From contig CP016490.1 in NCBI GenBank assembly GCA_002966495.1, forward strand, positions 1,860,001 through 1,924,000: a stretch of 64,000 nt of DNA. The letters run 5' to 3'. This document shows, piece by piece, positions 56,316 through 64,000 of the stretch. The DNA comes from Halomonas sp. GFAJ-1 (GTDB lineage Bacteria > Pseudomonadota > Gammaproteobacteria > Pseudomonadales > Halomonadaceae). The notes beneath the pieces are model-generated. The model was not told the origin of the DNA and did not search any database. It saw nothing but the letters and a program-made list of their open reading frames with translations. Positions within the stretch are counted from its first letter, which is position 1. Every line of letters starts with the position of its first letter. The position numbers were made by a program, and so were the translations under genes.

Positions 56316-57332
56316 ATGTATAACATTGCCCGTTCGCTACTGTTTCGCTTAGACCCGGAAATGTCGCATGGTATGGCGCTGCGTGGGTTAGATGCCCTGC
56401 ATCGGGTAGGCAGTGTTAAGCGCGTCTACGGCGAGCCGGTAAGCGACCCTGTTGAACTGATGGGACTGCGTTTTAGCAACCGAGTAGGCCTTGCCGCCGG
56501 GTTAGACAAAAATGCTGACCACCTGGATGCATTAGGCGCGCTGGGCTTTGGCTTTGTGGAAGTGGGAACTGTGACGCCCAAAGCGCAGCCAGGCAACCCT
56601 AAGCCGCGCTTGTTTCGCTTGGCGGGTCATGAGGCCATCATCAACCGCTTTGGTTTTAATAACAAAGGGGTTGAACACCTGGTGCAGCAAGTCAAGCAGC
56701 GCCATTACGGTGGCATCGTGGGCATCAATATCGGTAAAAACCTTACTACCTCGGTCGAGCATGCCCTGGATGACTATCTGCTCTGTCTAGAGGCCGTCCA
56801 CGGTGTGGCTGATTACATCGCGGTGAATATCTCATCGCCCAACACCCCAGGCTTACGCACCCTGCAGTTTGGTGAGCAGCTAGACGCGCTGCTTGGGCCT
56901 ATCCGCGCCCGCAGCTATGCGCTGGATGTCGAGACAGGCCGCAGGGTGCCACTGTTGGTAAAAATTGCCCCGGATATGAGTGAAGAGGAAGTCGCGCTGG
57001 TAGCAGGCAGTATTGCGGGTAACGCGTTAGATGGCGTCATTGCCACTAACACCACGGTTTCCCGGGATGCGGTGAAAAGTGATCCACAGGCAAACGAGGC
57101 GGGTGGGTTATCCGGCAAGCCGGTTTTTGAAGCCTCCAACACTGTTATTCGCCTGCTGCGAGCACAGCTTCCTACGCTACCCATTATTGGCGTGGGGGGA
57201 GTCGATAGCGGCGACGCAGCCAACGCTAAAATTGCCGCAGGCGCTGATTTAGTACAGCTCTACTCAGGCTTGATTTATCAGGGGCCAGGGCTTGTGAAAC
57301 AGTGTGCCGAGGCGCTGAAAAAAGGGCGGTAA
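56316..57332 (+). CDS. pyrD: Dihydroorotate dehydrogenase (quinone), class 2
   Basis: This 338-residue FMN enzyme of pyrimidine synthesis is bound to the inner membrane through an N-terminal helix and passes electrons to quinone. The start MYNIARSLLFRLDPE matches E. coli MYYPFVRKALFQLDPE and favours the ATG at 56316 over a TTG two codons before. VGLAAGLDKNAD and FGFVEVGTVTPKAQPGNPKPR are conserved. NISSPNTPGLRTLQ carries the catalytic serine, and IGVGGVDSG and YSGLIYQGP bind FMN. An AGGAG site is about 10 bases upstream. In E. coli pyrD also lies near rmf and rlmL. Confidence 0.96.
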   Translation: MYNIARSLLFRLDPEMSHGMALRGLDALHRVGSVKRVYGEPVSDPVELMGLRFSNRVGLAAGLDKNADHLDALGALGFGFVEVGTVTPKAQPGNPKPRLFRLAGHEAIINRFGFNNKGVEHLVQQVKQRHYGGIVGINIGKNLTTSVEHALDDYLLCLEAVHGVADYIAVNISSPNTPGLRTLQFGEQLDALLGPIRARSYALDVETGRRVPLLVKIAPDMSEEEVALVAGSIAGNALDGVIATNTTVSRDAVKSDPQANEAGGLSGKPVFEASNTVIRLLRAQLPTLPIIGVGGVDSGDAANAKIAAGADLVQLYSGLIYQGPGLVKQCAEALKKGR

Positions 57333-57378
57333 AGACGTCAATAGGGGAAAATGGGGGCGAGATAAGAACTCATTAAAA

Positions 57379-57398
57379 AGCCCGCGTGCTCGCGGGCT
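57379..57398. terminator. Terminator between pyrD and rmf
   Basis: AGCCCGCG pairs with CGCGGGCT around TGCT, with A-rich sequence on one side (AAAAAGCCC), giving T-runs for the minus strand. It lies between convergent pyrD and rmf and should serve rmf best. Confidence 0.8.
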
Positions 57399-57432
57399 AC
57401 TTATACCTAACGTAACTTGTAAAAAGTGAAAA

Positions 57433-57642
57433 CTAGGACATGACTAGGGGGTTTTTATGGATGCCGGAAACGCCAGTCATACCGTCCCACTGGTCGCCGC
57501 GCCCTTCACGCCAGCCGCTCATCCAGTATTCGCGTAAATTAACATCTTGGCTGGGGCAATCATCACGGGAGCGACCCGTAATACCCGCTTTATATCCGTG
57601 AACATAAGCCCGTTGGAAGCGATCACGTTTTTGTCGTTTCAT
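57433..57642 (-). CDS. rmf: Ribosome modulation factor
   Basis: This 69-residue basic protein makes inactive 100S ribosome dimers in stationary phase. The first 25 residues (MKRQKRDRFQRAYVHGYKAG, then ITGRSRDDCP) match E. coli Rmf closely, and the WMSGWREGRGDQ segment aligns with its WLGGWREA. It is somewhat longer than the 55-residue E. coli protein, with a C-terminal tail GVSGIHKNPLVMS. It is a single gene with a long structured upstream region; stringent control is known in E. coli, but I see no specific site. Confidence 0.94.
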   Translation of the reverse strand: MKRQKRDRFQRAYVHGYKAGITGRSRDDCPSQDVNLREYWMSGWREGRGDQWDGMTGVSGIHKNPLVMS

Positions 57643-58044
57643 TGGCTAACCTCGTTTCATGAAAGCCTTTGATAAGAAACAGAGCCTGATGCTGTGTTGC
57701 GTAGGTTCACAAAGTTGCTAACAAGCAATGTGTCACCTTTATCGCATCAGCGTCTGTTCCGAGAGCTGACCTCAACAGCGAGGTACCGCACAAGCGCTAA
57801 TGCCTAGCACTCACGTGCTGAACGGGCCAAGCGGTACTCTCGACAAGCCATAAGCCATTAACGCATTCACATAAAGTGGATGAACCCATTAACGACGATG
57901 ACCAACAACGCATGCGTTTTTTTCAGTAGCTACACTCCTATTGTTAGACCATCATGGGGTCACTTGTCGACTATGAAATTGTCATAAGACGTAAACACAT
58001 TTGCCATATATAGGAATATCGCGCGGTTACGCGCGGCGAACACC
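57643..58044. other. Long intergenic region between rmf and rlmKL with inverted repeats
   Basis: No gene is convincing in this 400-base stretch between divergent genes. GAGGTACCGC (57780-57789) pairs with GCGGTACTC (57831-57839, one bulge) and encloses an AGCAC/GTGCT hairpin (57806-57819), together a possible folded RNA or large operator. AACGCATGCGTT followed by T residues lies at 57907-57923. The promoters of rmf and rlmKL must lie in this stretch, but no boxes are clear enough to call. Confidence 0.45.
58020..58035 (+). promoter_or_regulatory. GC hairpin directly before the rlmKL start
   Basis: CGCGCG-GTTA-CGCGCG forms a tight 6-bp stem that ends nine bases before the ATG, where a ribosome site would be. 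No purine-rich Shine-Dalgarno sequence is visible, so start selection may rely on this hairpin or be inherently weak. Confidence 0.5.
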
Positions 58045-60258
58045 ATGACCGAGCTGAACCAAACTGCCCCCCAAAACCTCCTGGCGACGTGCCCTAAAGG
58101 CATTGAAGGCCTGCTTGCAGATGAATTAACGGCTTTAGGCGCCGTGCCGGGTAAAACTACCGTAGCAGGGGTTTATTTTTCGGCCAGCCAAGAAACGGCT
58201 TACCGCGTATGCCTGTGGTCACGTCTGGCGAACCGCGTTATTTTGCTGTTGGCCCGGGAGTCGATGATAGAAACTGCTGAGCAAGTACATGACGCATCGA
58301 CCCGAATTGCCTGGACACAGCACTTACTCCCCGGCAAAACCCTCGCGGTAGATTTCCATGGCCGCAGCGATCATATTCGCCATACGCGCTTCGGTGCCCA
58401 AACTGTAAAAGATGGCATTGTCGATTCACTTCAGTTAGCGGGCCAAGAGCGGCCTAGCATCGACACCAAGACGCCTGATCTACGCATTTATGCGCACTTG
58501 CACCGGGCAAACCTAACGCTGGGAATCGACCTTTCTGGTGAAAGCCTTCACCGCCGTGGCTACCGCCGCGATGTCGGGCATGCGCCACTAAAAGAGAATT
58601 TAGCTGCAGCCCTGTTGGTTCGTGCAGGCTGGCCTGAGCGTGCCAAAGCCGGTGAGCCGCTGTTAGACCCGCTATGCGGGGCCGGTACGCTATTAATTGA
58701 AGCGGCAATGATGGCTGCCGACCAGGCGCCCAATGTCAATCGGGAACGCTTTGGTTTTCACGGCTGGGCAGGCCACGACGAGGCGTTGTGGCGGGAGCTT
58801 AAGCGTGAAGCTGAAGCCCGTGCGTCTATCGGCCGTAAACGCTGTAAAACAGCGCTGATTGGCTTTGACCAAAGCCCGGCGGCATTAACGGCTGCGAAGG
58901 CTAACGCCATGCGTGCAGGCATTCCGGCGCTTATCACCCTACATGGCCAAAGCCTTAGCCAGTTAACAAGGCCAGAGACGCTTACCGCCGAACAGGGGTT
59001 GTTAATCACTAATCCGCCCTATGGCGAGCGCCTGGGCGAGCTACCAGAACTGGTTCGCCTATACGCCCAGCTGGGTGAAAAAGCTAAAGCACTGTTTCCT
59101 GGCTGGACGCTGGCGCTGTTTACCGGCAACCCGGATTTAGGCCATCGGTTGGGTCTACGCGCTCATAAGCAGTACGCGCTGAAGAATGGCGCCTTGGATG
59201 CCAAACTGCTGCTGATGGCGATTGGTAGCCATGCAGGGGGAGAGGATGCACCTTCTGAGAAAGTCCCGCAAAATGGTGACACTAGCCAGCCGTCGAACGC
59301 TAGCGCAACACCATCGGTGTCTGAAAATGCCCAGATGTTTGCCAACCGGCTGGCGAAAAACCAAAAACGTCTGAAAAAGTGGTTAAAACAGAGTGGTGAA
59401 ACCTGCTATCGCATCTACGATGCAGACATGCCGGAATACGCTTTGGCGATCGACCGATATGGGGATCGCGTGCATGTGCAGGAGTATGCGGCGCCTAGCT
59501 CCATTAACCCAGCCCAGGCTCAAAAGCGCCTATTTGATGCGCTGGAAGTGTTGCCAGATGCGCTGGGTGTTGACGCCAGCAAGGTGTATATCAAACGCCG
59601 TGAGAAGCAGGCAGGCAGCGCTCAGTACCAGAAGCGCTCTGCTAGCGGTGAGCGTTTTGAAGTTCAGGAAGGAGCGGCTCGGCTATGGGTGAACCTGCGT
59701 GACTACTTGGATACCGGCCTGTTTTTGGATCACCGTCCGGTACGTCGCATGCTCAATGAGATGGCCAGCGGAAAACGCTTTTTAAACCTGTTCTGCTATA
59801 CCGCCACCGCAACGGTACAGGCTGCCTTGGGTGGCGCAAGCGACAGTGTCAGCGTGGATATGTCCAATACCTACCTTGAGTGGGCGCGGGATAACTTTGC
59901 GTTGAATAAGCTGGACTCCAGGCTGCACCGGGTCGTGCGGGATGACTGTTTCCGCTGGCTAGAAACTGCCAACGCCGAGTTTGATCTGATCTTTATGGAT
60001 CCGCCCACGTTTTCAAACTCTAAGAAGATGCGCGACACCTTAGACGTGCAGCGTGACCACCCGCGGTTAGTTGAACTCGCCATGGCGCGCCTTGCTCCAG
60101 GTGGCACGCTGGTGTTCTCAAACAATCAGCGGCGTTTCAAATTAGACGAGGCGCTTAGCGAGCATTACGCGGTGGAGGAGATCACCTCGCGCACCTTCGA
60201 CCCGGATTTCCAGCGGCGCACCAACTTGCACCATGTATTCTTGTTACGCCACAAATAG
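58045..60258 (+). CDS. rlmL: Bifunctional 23S rRNA methyltransferase RlmKL
   Basis: This 737-residue fusion protein methylates 23S rRNA at G2445 (RlmL part, N-terminal) and G2069 (RlmK part, C-terminal) in E. coli numbering. The N-terminal half has a THUMP domain, then LLDPLCGAGTLLIEAAMMA and LLITNPPYGERLGE, typical of N2-guanine methylases. A linker rich in S, P and N (about residues 395-430) joins the second methylase, which has FLNLFCYTATATVQAALGGA, SVDMSNTYLEWARDN and DLIFMDPPTFSNSKKM. The length is near the E. coli 702 residues. A hairpin sits where a ribosome site is expected. The glutaredoxin-like gene follows by 23 bases. Confidence 0.95.
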   Translation: MTELNQTAPQNLLATCPKGIEGLLADELTALGAVPGKTTVAGVYFSASQETAYRVCLWSRLANRVILLLARESMIETAEQVHDASTRIAWTQHLLPGKTLAVDFHGRSDHIRHTRFGAQTVKDGIVDSLQLAGQERPSIDTKTPDLRIYAHLHRANLTLGIDLSGESLHRRGYRRDVGHAPLKENLAAALLVRAGWPERAKAGEPLLDPLCGAGTLLIEAAMMAADQAPNVNRERFGFHGWAGHDEALWRELKREAEARASIGRKRCKTALIGFDQSPAALTAAKANAMRAGIPALITLHGQSLSQLTRPETLTAEQGLLITNPPYGERLGELPELVRLYAQLGEKAKALFPGWTLALFTGNPDLGHRLGLRAHKQYALKNGALDAKLLLMAIGSHAGGEDAPSEKVPQNGDTSQPSNASATPSVSENAQMFANRLAKNQKRLKKWLKQSGETCYRIYDADMPEYALAIDRYGDRVHVQEYAAPSSINPAQAQKRLFDALEVLPDALGVDASKVYIKRREKQAGSAQYQKRSASGERFEVQEGAARLWVNLRDYLDTGLFLDHRPVRRMLNEMASGKRFLNLFCYTATATVQAALGGASDSVSVDMSNTYLEWARDNFALNKLDSRLHRVVRDDCFRWLETANAEFDLIFMDPPTFSNSKKMRDTLDVQRDHPRLVELAMARLAPGGTLVFSNNQRRFKLDEALSEHYAVEEITSRTFDPDFQRRTNLHHVFLLRHK

Positions 60259-60281
60259 TCATCAGGAGAAGAGCGTAGGTA

Positions 60282-60617
60282 ATGATTCAGCTATCAATTT
60301 ACACTACCCTGGGCTGCCATTTATGCGCCCAGCTTGAGGCGCTAGTCACCACGCTGGCTAACCAGGAAGTAGCGCTGCACCGTATTGAGATTAGCGATAA
60401 CGATGCCCTCGTTGAACGCTATGGGGTGCGTATTCCGGTCTTAGTGGATGGTGAGGGGGTTGAGCTAGATCGAGGCTTCGATTTGGAGCGGCTAAGTGCT
60501 TGGCTACAGGCGCGCGGCTGGCTGGATGAGGTGGCGCTTAACGCGATCACCTCACCGCCCGAAAAAGCCCCGCCCGTAGGGGCTCATCAGCGAGGCGGGC
60601 GGCGTTTTTTAGGCTGA
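60282..60617 (+). CDS. Glutaredoxin-like protein (DUF836 type) whose 3' end overlaps a terminator
   Basis: This 111-residue protein has a thioredoxin fold. The active site is CHLC in IYTTLGCHLCAQLEALV at about residues 12-15, with a cis-proline in VRIPVLVDGEGVEL. The domain ends near GWLDEVAL (about residue 88). The remaining tail (EKAPPVGAHQRGGRRFLG) is encoded by the hairpin that terminates the transcript and is probably not functionally constrained. It lies just after rlmKL in the same direction and is likely co-transcribed. The redox partner is unknown. Confidence 0.85.
   Translation: MIQLSIYTTLGCHLCAQLEALVTTLANQEVALHRIEISDNDALVERYGVRIPVLVDGEGVELDRGFDLERLSAWLQARGWLDEVALNAITSPPEKAPPVGAHQRGGRRFLG
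60567..60610 (+). terminator. Terminator inside the end of the glutaredoxin-like gene
   Basis: GCCCCGCC pairs with GGCGGGCGGC (with a bulge) and a nested AGCCCC/GGGGCT is also possible. Six T residues follow at 60605-60610, only five bases before the stop codon. Confidence 0.75.
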
Positions 60618-60700
60618 TGTTTTGCCTAAATGACATAGGTTTTGCTTAAATTACATAGATTTTACTTAAATTACGTAGTTGTAAAAGAGGGCGGGAGTGG

Positions 60701-60982
60701 CTACAGCGCGTCGAGTAGCGATAGCTGGCGCATCGCTTCCTGCCCTTCAGGCGTATGATCGGCTGCCTCCAGCACTTTACGGAAACCCCGCGATGTCTGG
60801 ATGGTGGTCTCATCTTCAAGCCACATGTGTGCTTGCTCCAGTGTATCTGCCAACTGGTGCTTTAGCCCGCCAAACTGAGTGCCAATTTGCCCCCAGGCGC
60901 GGCTAAAAATCCAGTCGCCAAACATATCCTGGTGAATATGCACTAACACATAGTCATGGTCGGTTTCCCAGCGTACGATCAC
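60701..60982 (-). CDS. Small WGR-domain-like protein
   Basis: This 93-residue protein consists of little more than one WGR-like domain: VRWETDHDYVLVHIHQDMFG, then DWIFSRAWGQIGTQFGG, where the canonical WGRIGT reads WGQIGT. A helical tail follows (RGFRKVLEAADHTPEGQEAM). WGR domains are known from PARP-type and MolR-type proteins and bind nucleic acid or partner proteins. It begins with GTG at 60982 after AAGGAGAG; an upstream open frame to 61060 lacks a ribosome site. It diverges from pdxB. The function is unknown. Confidence 0.72.
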   Translation of the reverse strand: MIVRWETDHDYVLVHIHQDMFGDWIFSRAWGQIGTQFGGLKHQLADTLEQAHMWLEDETTIQTSRGFRKVLEAADHTPEGQEAMRQLSLLDAL

Positions 60983-61066
60983 AACACTCTCCTTAAATGC
61001 CCCGCAAATACGGCTGCGTATCAAGCCGTTGCGGGTGTATTGTAAAGCCCGGATACCCAAACGCCT

Positions 61067-62212
61067 ATGAAACTTGTCATCGACGCTAATATCCCCGCTG
61101 CCGACACCTGTTTTGGCGCCTTTGGAACGCTTAACCGTGTGCCGGGGCGTGAGATGCGCGCCGCCGATGTGACAGGTGCTGACGCCCTGGTGGTGCGCTC
61201 CATCACCCAGGTTAACCAGGCGCTACTGGCGCAAAGTCAGGTGCGCTTTGTAGGCACCTGCACCATCGGCACCGACCATATTGATCTTACCTACTTGGCA
61301 GAGCGCGGGATTGGCTTTGCCAGCGCCCCTGGTTGTAATGCTGAGGCCGTGGTGGACTATGTGCTCAGCAGCTTGCTCACGGTGAGTGAGCGTGAAGGTT
61401 GGCCGCTGCTAGCGCGCACAGTAGGCATTGTGGGTGCGGGCAACGTGGGTAGCCGCTTACAGCGCCGCTTACAGGCGCTAGGCATTGAGGTGCTGGTGTG
61501 TGATCCCCCAAGAGCCGAGCAGGAGGGGGAGGGCGGCTTCGTTGCGCTGGATATGCTGATTGAGCGCTGCGATGTGCTCTGTTTACATACACCGCTGGTG
61601 AAAGAAGGCCCCCACGCGACCTATCAACTGTTCGATGCTCAGCGGATTAACGAACTGGCGCCCGGCACGGTGCTGCTAAATGCCGGGCGGGGTGACTGTA
61701 TTGATGGCTTGGCGCTGCGCAGCCGTTTAGCAGGTAAAGGCGATATCACGGCTATTTTGGATGTATGGGAAAACGAGCCGCAGATAGACGCTGGACTACG
61801 TGACTTAGTAGCGCTGGCTACGCCACATATTGCGGGGCATAGCCTGGATGGCAAGCTGCGCGGCACCTGGATGATTCAACAGGCGCTGGCCGACCACTTG
61901 GTGCAGTCAAGCCCAATGTCCTTTAGTGAACTCTGCCCGCCGCCGGCCCTTGCCGGGCTAACGCTGCAGCATGCACTTCCCGTGGAAGAGGCGCTACGGC
62001 TCTGTGTGCATGCCGTGTACGATGTACGCCGTGACCACGACGCGCTACAGCGCAAGGTGCTTGAGCAGGGGATTCAAAAAGGCTTTGATGACTGCCGTGC
62101 TAATTACCCGCTGCGACGGGAATTCAACACGTTAACGGTCGTTTTAAAAGGCGATGCTATGTCTTTGCAAACGCCGTTAAGCGCGGCGGGCTTTCAGGTG
62201 CAGTGTGCTTAA
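61067..62212 (+). CDS. pdxB: Erythronate-4-phosphate dehydrogenase PdxB
   Basis: This 381-residue NAD-dependent D-2-hydroxyacid dehydrogenase oxidises 4-phosphoerythronate in the pathway to pyridoxal phosphate. The start MKLVIDANIPAADTCFGAFG is typical of PdxB. The Rossmann motif is VGIVGAGNVGSRL, the catalytic arginine is in LLNAGRGDCIDG, and glutamate and histidine lie in WENEPQ and THPHIAGHSLDGK-like sequence (ATPHIAGHSLDGK). The PdxB dimerisation domain fills the C-terminal 90 residues. It should supply cofactor to enzymes such as the aminotransferase at the window end. Confidence 0.94.
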   Translation: MKLVIDANIPAADTCFGAFGTLNRVPGREMRAADVTGADALVVRSITQVNQALLAQSQVRFVGTCTIGTDHIDLTYLAERGIGFASAPGCNAEAVVDYVLSSLLTVSEREGWPLLARTVGIVGAGNVGSRLQRRLQALGIEVLVCDPPRAEQEGEGGFVALDMLIERCDVLCLHTPLVKEGPHATYQLFDAQRINELAPGTVLLNAGRGDCIDGLALRSRLAGKGDITAILDVWENEPQIDAGLRDLVALATPHIAGHSLDGKLRGTWMIQQALADHLVQSSPMSFSELCPPPALAGLTLQHALPVEEALRLCVHAVYDVRRDHDALQRKVLEQGIQKGFDDCRANYPLRREFNTLTVVLKGDAMSLQTPLSAAGFQVQCA

Positions 62213-62277
62213 TATTTGGTTTAGAAAGCTTTGTGGTTAAAACTGGGTATATCAAAAACCATGAGCACCCAAAACAG

Positions 62278-62303
62278 TAAGGCCCGCATCTGCGGGCCTT
62301 ACG
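62278..62303. terminator. Bidirectional terminator between pdxB and htpX
   Basis: GTAAGGCCCGCA and its exact reverse complement TGCGGGCCTTAC form a 12-bp stem with almost no loop, between convergent genes. Short A and T tracts flank it. Confidence 0.82.
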
Positions 62304-62325
62304 TTCTTTGACTAAATGAAGGCGG

Positions 62326-63231
62326 TTACTGACGGTAGGCGGCTTCTTTTAGCGCACGGATACGGTCATCCAGCGGTGGGTGGCTAGCAAACAGGCGCTC
62401 CACCAGTGAGCGGGTCTGGCCTTTGGTAATTGCCATGGCCCGCATGGTGTCCGGCATTTGATCAGGTAGTTCCGTTTCGGCTTTCAAGCGAGCCAAAGCA
62501 TTCACCATAGCGCCGGTGCCTGCTAAGCGTGCCCCGGCCTCATCGGCACGGTACTCCCGGTAGCGCGAGAACCAAGCAACGATTGCAGAGGCAACAATCC
62601 CAAAGACAATCTCTGCGACAATAACCACGGCAAAGTAGCCCATAAAGCCTAATCCCCCCTCGCCACCGCTGCGGCTTTTCAGGAAGTTGTCGACTAAATG
62701 CGCCACCACACGGGCAAAGAACATCACAAAGGTGTTCACCACGCCTTGAATAAGCGCCAAGGTAACCATGTCGCCGTTCGCCACGTGGCCAATTTCGTGG
62801 GCCAGTACCGCGCGTACCTCTTCCGGGCGCATACGGTTCAATAGCCCAGCAGAAACGGCAACTAGGGCATCATCTTTGTTCCAGCCAGTGGCAAACGCAT
62901 TGGACTGCTGGGCCGGGAAAATACCCACTTCTGGGGTTTTAATGCCTGCTTCCCGGGAGAGCTCGGCCACGGTATCTACTAACCACTGTTCGGTGGCGTT
63001 CGAGGGTGCTTCGATAATGATCGTACCGGTGCTGCGCTTTGCCATCCATTTGGAAATGAACAGCGAGATCATCGAACCGACCATACCGAAAATAAAGCAG
63101 AACAGTAGCAGGCTTGTGAAGTTGATGCCTTGGCTGCGCAGGTAGCCTTCTACGCCAAAGAGTCGCAGCGTAAAGCTGGCCACCAGCACGACCGCTAAGT
63201 TGGTGGCCAGAAAAAGCAGAATTCGCATCAT
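62326..63231 (-). CDS. htpX: Membrane zinc protease HtpX
   Basis: This 301-residue inner-membrane metalloprotease takes part in quality control of membrane proteins. The zinc-binding HEIGH is in [17 protein letters not shown] at about residue 145, and the third ligand glutamate is in [15 protein letters not shown]. Membrane segments are at about 5-25, 35-55, 160-180 and 200-225. The start [15 protein letters not shown] matches E. coli MMRIALFLLTNLAVM. In E. coli it is controlled by the Cpx response; no Cpx site is clear here. A gene for an aminotransferase precedes it on the same strand. Confidence 0.96.
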   Translation of the reverse strand: MMRILLFLATNLAVVLVASFTLRLFGVEGYLRSQGINFTSLLLFCFIFGMVGSMISLFISKWMAKRSTGTIIIEAPSNATEQWLVDTVAELSREAGIKTPEVGIFPAQQSNAFATGWNKDDALVAVSAGLLNRMRPEEVRAVLAHEIGHVANGDMVTLALIQGVVNTFVMFFARVVAHLVDNFLKSRSGGEGGLGFMGYFAVVIVAEIVFGIVASAIVAWFSRYREYRADEAGARLAGTGAMVNALARLKAETELPDQMPDTMRAMAITKGQTRSLVERLFASHPPLDDRIRALKEAAYRQ

Positions 63232-63319
63232 CGTTAAGGTTCTCCCTAAAGGATTTAAAAGCGGTTGTAGGATAGTTGCTTAGATACGTGCAGCAGGCAC
63301 CAGTTTCAAGCCCGTGAAT

Positions 63320-64000
63320 TTATTGACGGTAACGAGACAAGAAATTAGCAAAGCGGTCGAGGGCATCGCCAAGCTGGTCGGCCCAAGGCAGCGTTACAAT
63401 GCGCACGTGATCGGGCTCTGGCCAGTTGAAGGCGGTGCCTTGTACCAGCAGGATTTTTTCCTGCAGCAGCAGATCTAACACCAGCTGCTGGTCATCTTTG
63501 ATCTTAAAGACCTTCGGGTCTAAGCGGGGAAAGGCGTAAAGCGCCCCTTTGGGCGTTACGCAGGAGACACCCGGAATCGCGTTGAGCTTTTCGACGGTGA
63601 TATCCCGCTGCGCCAACAGCCGGCCACCGGGTAGAATCAAATCGTTAATCGACTGGTAACCCCCCAGTGCCGTTTGAATGGCGTGCTGGGCCGGCACGTT
63701 AGCGCACAGGCGCATAGAGGCGAGCATGGTTAGCCCCTGGATGAAGTCCTGGGCGCGCTGTTTGGCAAGCGTGCCGGAGATCGTCATCCAGCCTGATCGG
63801 AAACCAGCACAGCGGTAGCTTTTGGACAAGCCATTCATGGTAATCACAAGCTGGTCGTCATCGGCTAAGGCGCCGGTAGAGGTATGCTCTACACCGTCAT
63901 ACAGAATTTTGTCGTAGATCTCATCAGAAAACACCACAAGATTGTGCTCTTGGGCGATAGCCAGGACCTCCCGAACTACCTCGGGCGGATAGACCGCACC
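63320..64000 (-). CDS. alaA: Aminotransferase class I/II, AlaA-like, N-terminus cut off by the window edge
   Basis: About 226 C-terminal residues are present, continuing past the window end, where AVYPPEVVREVLAIAQEHNL reads in frame. PLP-binding lysine is in MNGLSKSYRCAGFRSGW, preceded by the conserved VFSDEIYDKILYDG. The later GALYAFPRLDP and VRIVTLPW match E. coli AlaA (YfbQ), which makes alanine from pyruvate and glutamate. It lies 88 bases upstream of htpX on the same strand, an arrangement I recall from Pseudomonas. The substrate could differ within this family. Confidence 0.88.
   Translation of the reverse strand, partial: GAVYPPEVVREVLAIAQEHNLVVFSDEIYDKILYDGVEHTSTGALADDDQLVITMNGLSKSYRCAGFRSGWMTISGTLAKQRAQDFIQGLTMLASMRLCANVPAQHAIQTALGGYQSINDLILPGGRLLAQRDITVEKLNAIPGVSCVTPKGALYAFPRLDPKVFKIKDDQQLVLDLLLQEKILLVQGTAFNWPEPDHVRIVTLPWADQLGDALDRFANFLSRYRQ

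Overview
The window reads as core chromosome of a moderately GC-rich gammaproteobacterium, most likely Halomonas or a close relative in Halomonadaceae. No rRNA gene is present, so this rests on protein resemblance and gene order. Several blocks keep the order known from E. coli and Pseudomonas: rluE-nudJ-mnmA-hflD-purB beside an isocitrate dehydrogenase gene, clpS-clpA beside infA and aat, and ftsK-lolA-rarA. Other genes are typical of the Pseudomonas/Halomonas side: a GltR/GtrS-GtsABCD glucose system, a 532-residue isocitrate lyase, a monomeric NADP isocitrate dehydrogenase and a 1607-residue NAD-glutamate dehydrogenase.

Layout. 1-2.7 kb: 3'-truncated rnb (RNase II) and a divergent Cof-type HAD phosphatase. 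2.8-9.6 kb: a two-component system followed by a sugar ABC transporter, probably glucose uptake. 9.7-13.7 kb: ycjX-ycjF, a small membrane protein, a hexose-6-phosphate mutarotase and a GlsB-type membrane protein. 13.9-18.4 kb: a large protein with repeated DUF1266-like modules, an NlpC/P60 lipoprotein and an MFS exporter. 18.4-24.3 kb: a nickel island, nikABCDE with divergent nikR, a NikR operator that keeps the E. coli half-sites and spacing, and slyD with a histidine-rich tail just beyond. 24.5-27.3 kb: small envelope proteins and aceA. 27.7-36.2 kb: an acetyltransferase, roxA, purB-hflD-mnmA, nudJ-rluE and idh. 36.4-42.6 kb: an N-degron cluster with the adaptor ClpS and unfoldase ClpA on the plus strand, and the transferases Bpt and Aat (with infA) on the minus strand. 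A TnpB-only insertion element sits between the two halves. 42.8-48.2 kb: ftsK, lolA, rarA. 48.5-57.3 kb: a hemerythrin-like protein without its usual metal ligands, murI, trmA, the large glutamate dehydrogenase and pyrD. 57.4-64 kb: rmf, rlmKL, a glutaredoxin-like protein, a small WGR protein, pdxB, htpX and a truncated alaA-type aminotransferase.

How the genes work together. The gts genes import sugar and the mutarotase acts on hexose phosphates. aceA, idh and gdh control carbon flow around isocitrate, 2-oxoglutarate and glutamate. Bpt and Aat add N-terminal leucine or phenylalanine, ClpS recognises it, and ClpA unfolds the tagged protein. Nickel uptake is controlled by NikR, and SlyD is a plausible nickel-handling partner.

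I found no CRISPR array, tRNA, rRNA, prophage or obvious defence island. The features most worth a second look are the TnpB element with its probable guide RNA, the multi-module DUF1266 protein, the metal-ligand-less hemerythrin-like protein, the long palindrome between gtsC and gtsD, and the free-standing WGR protein.
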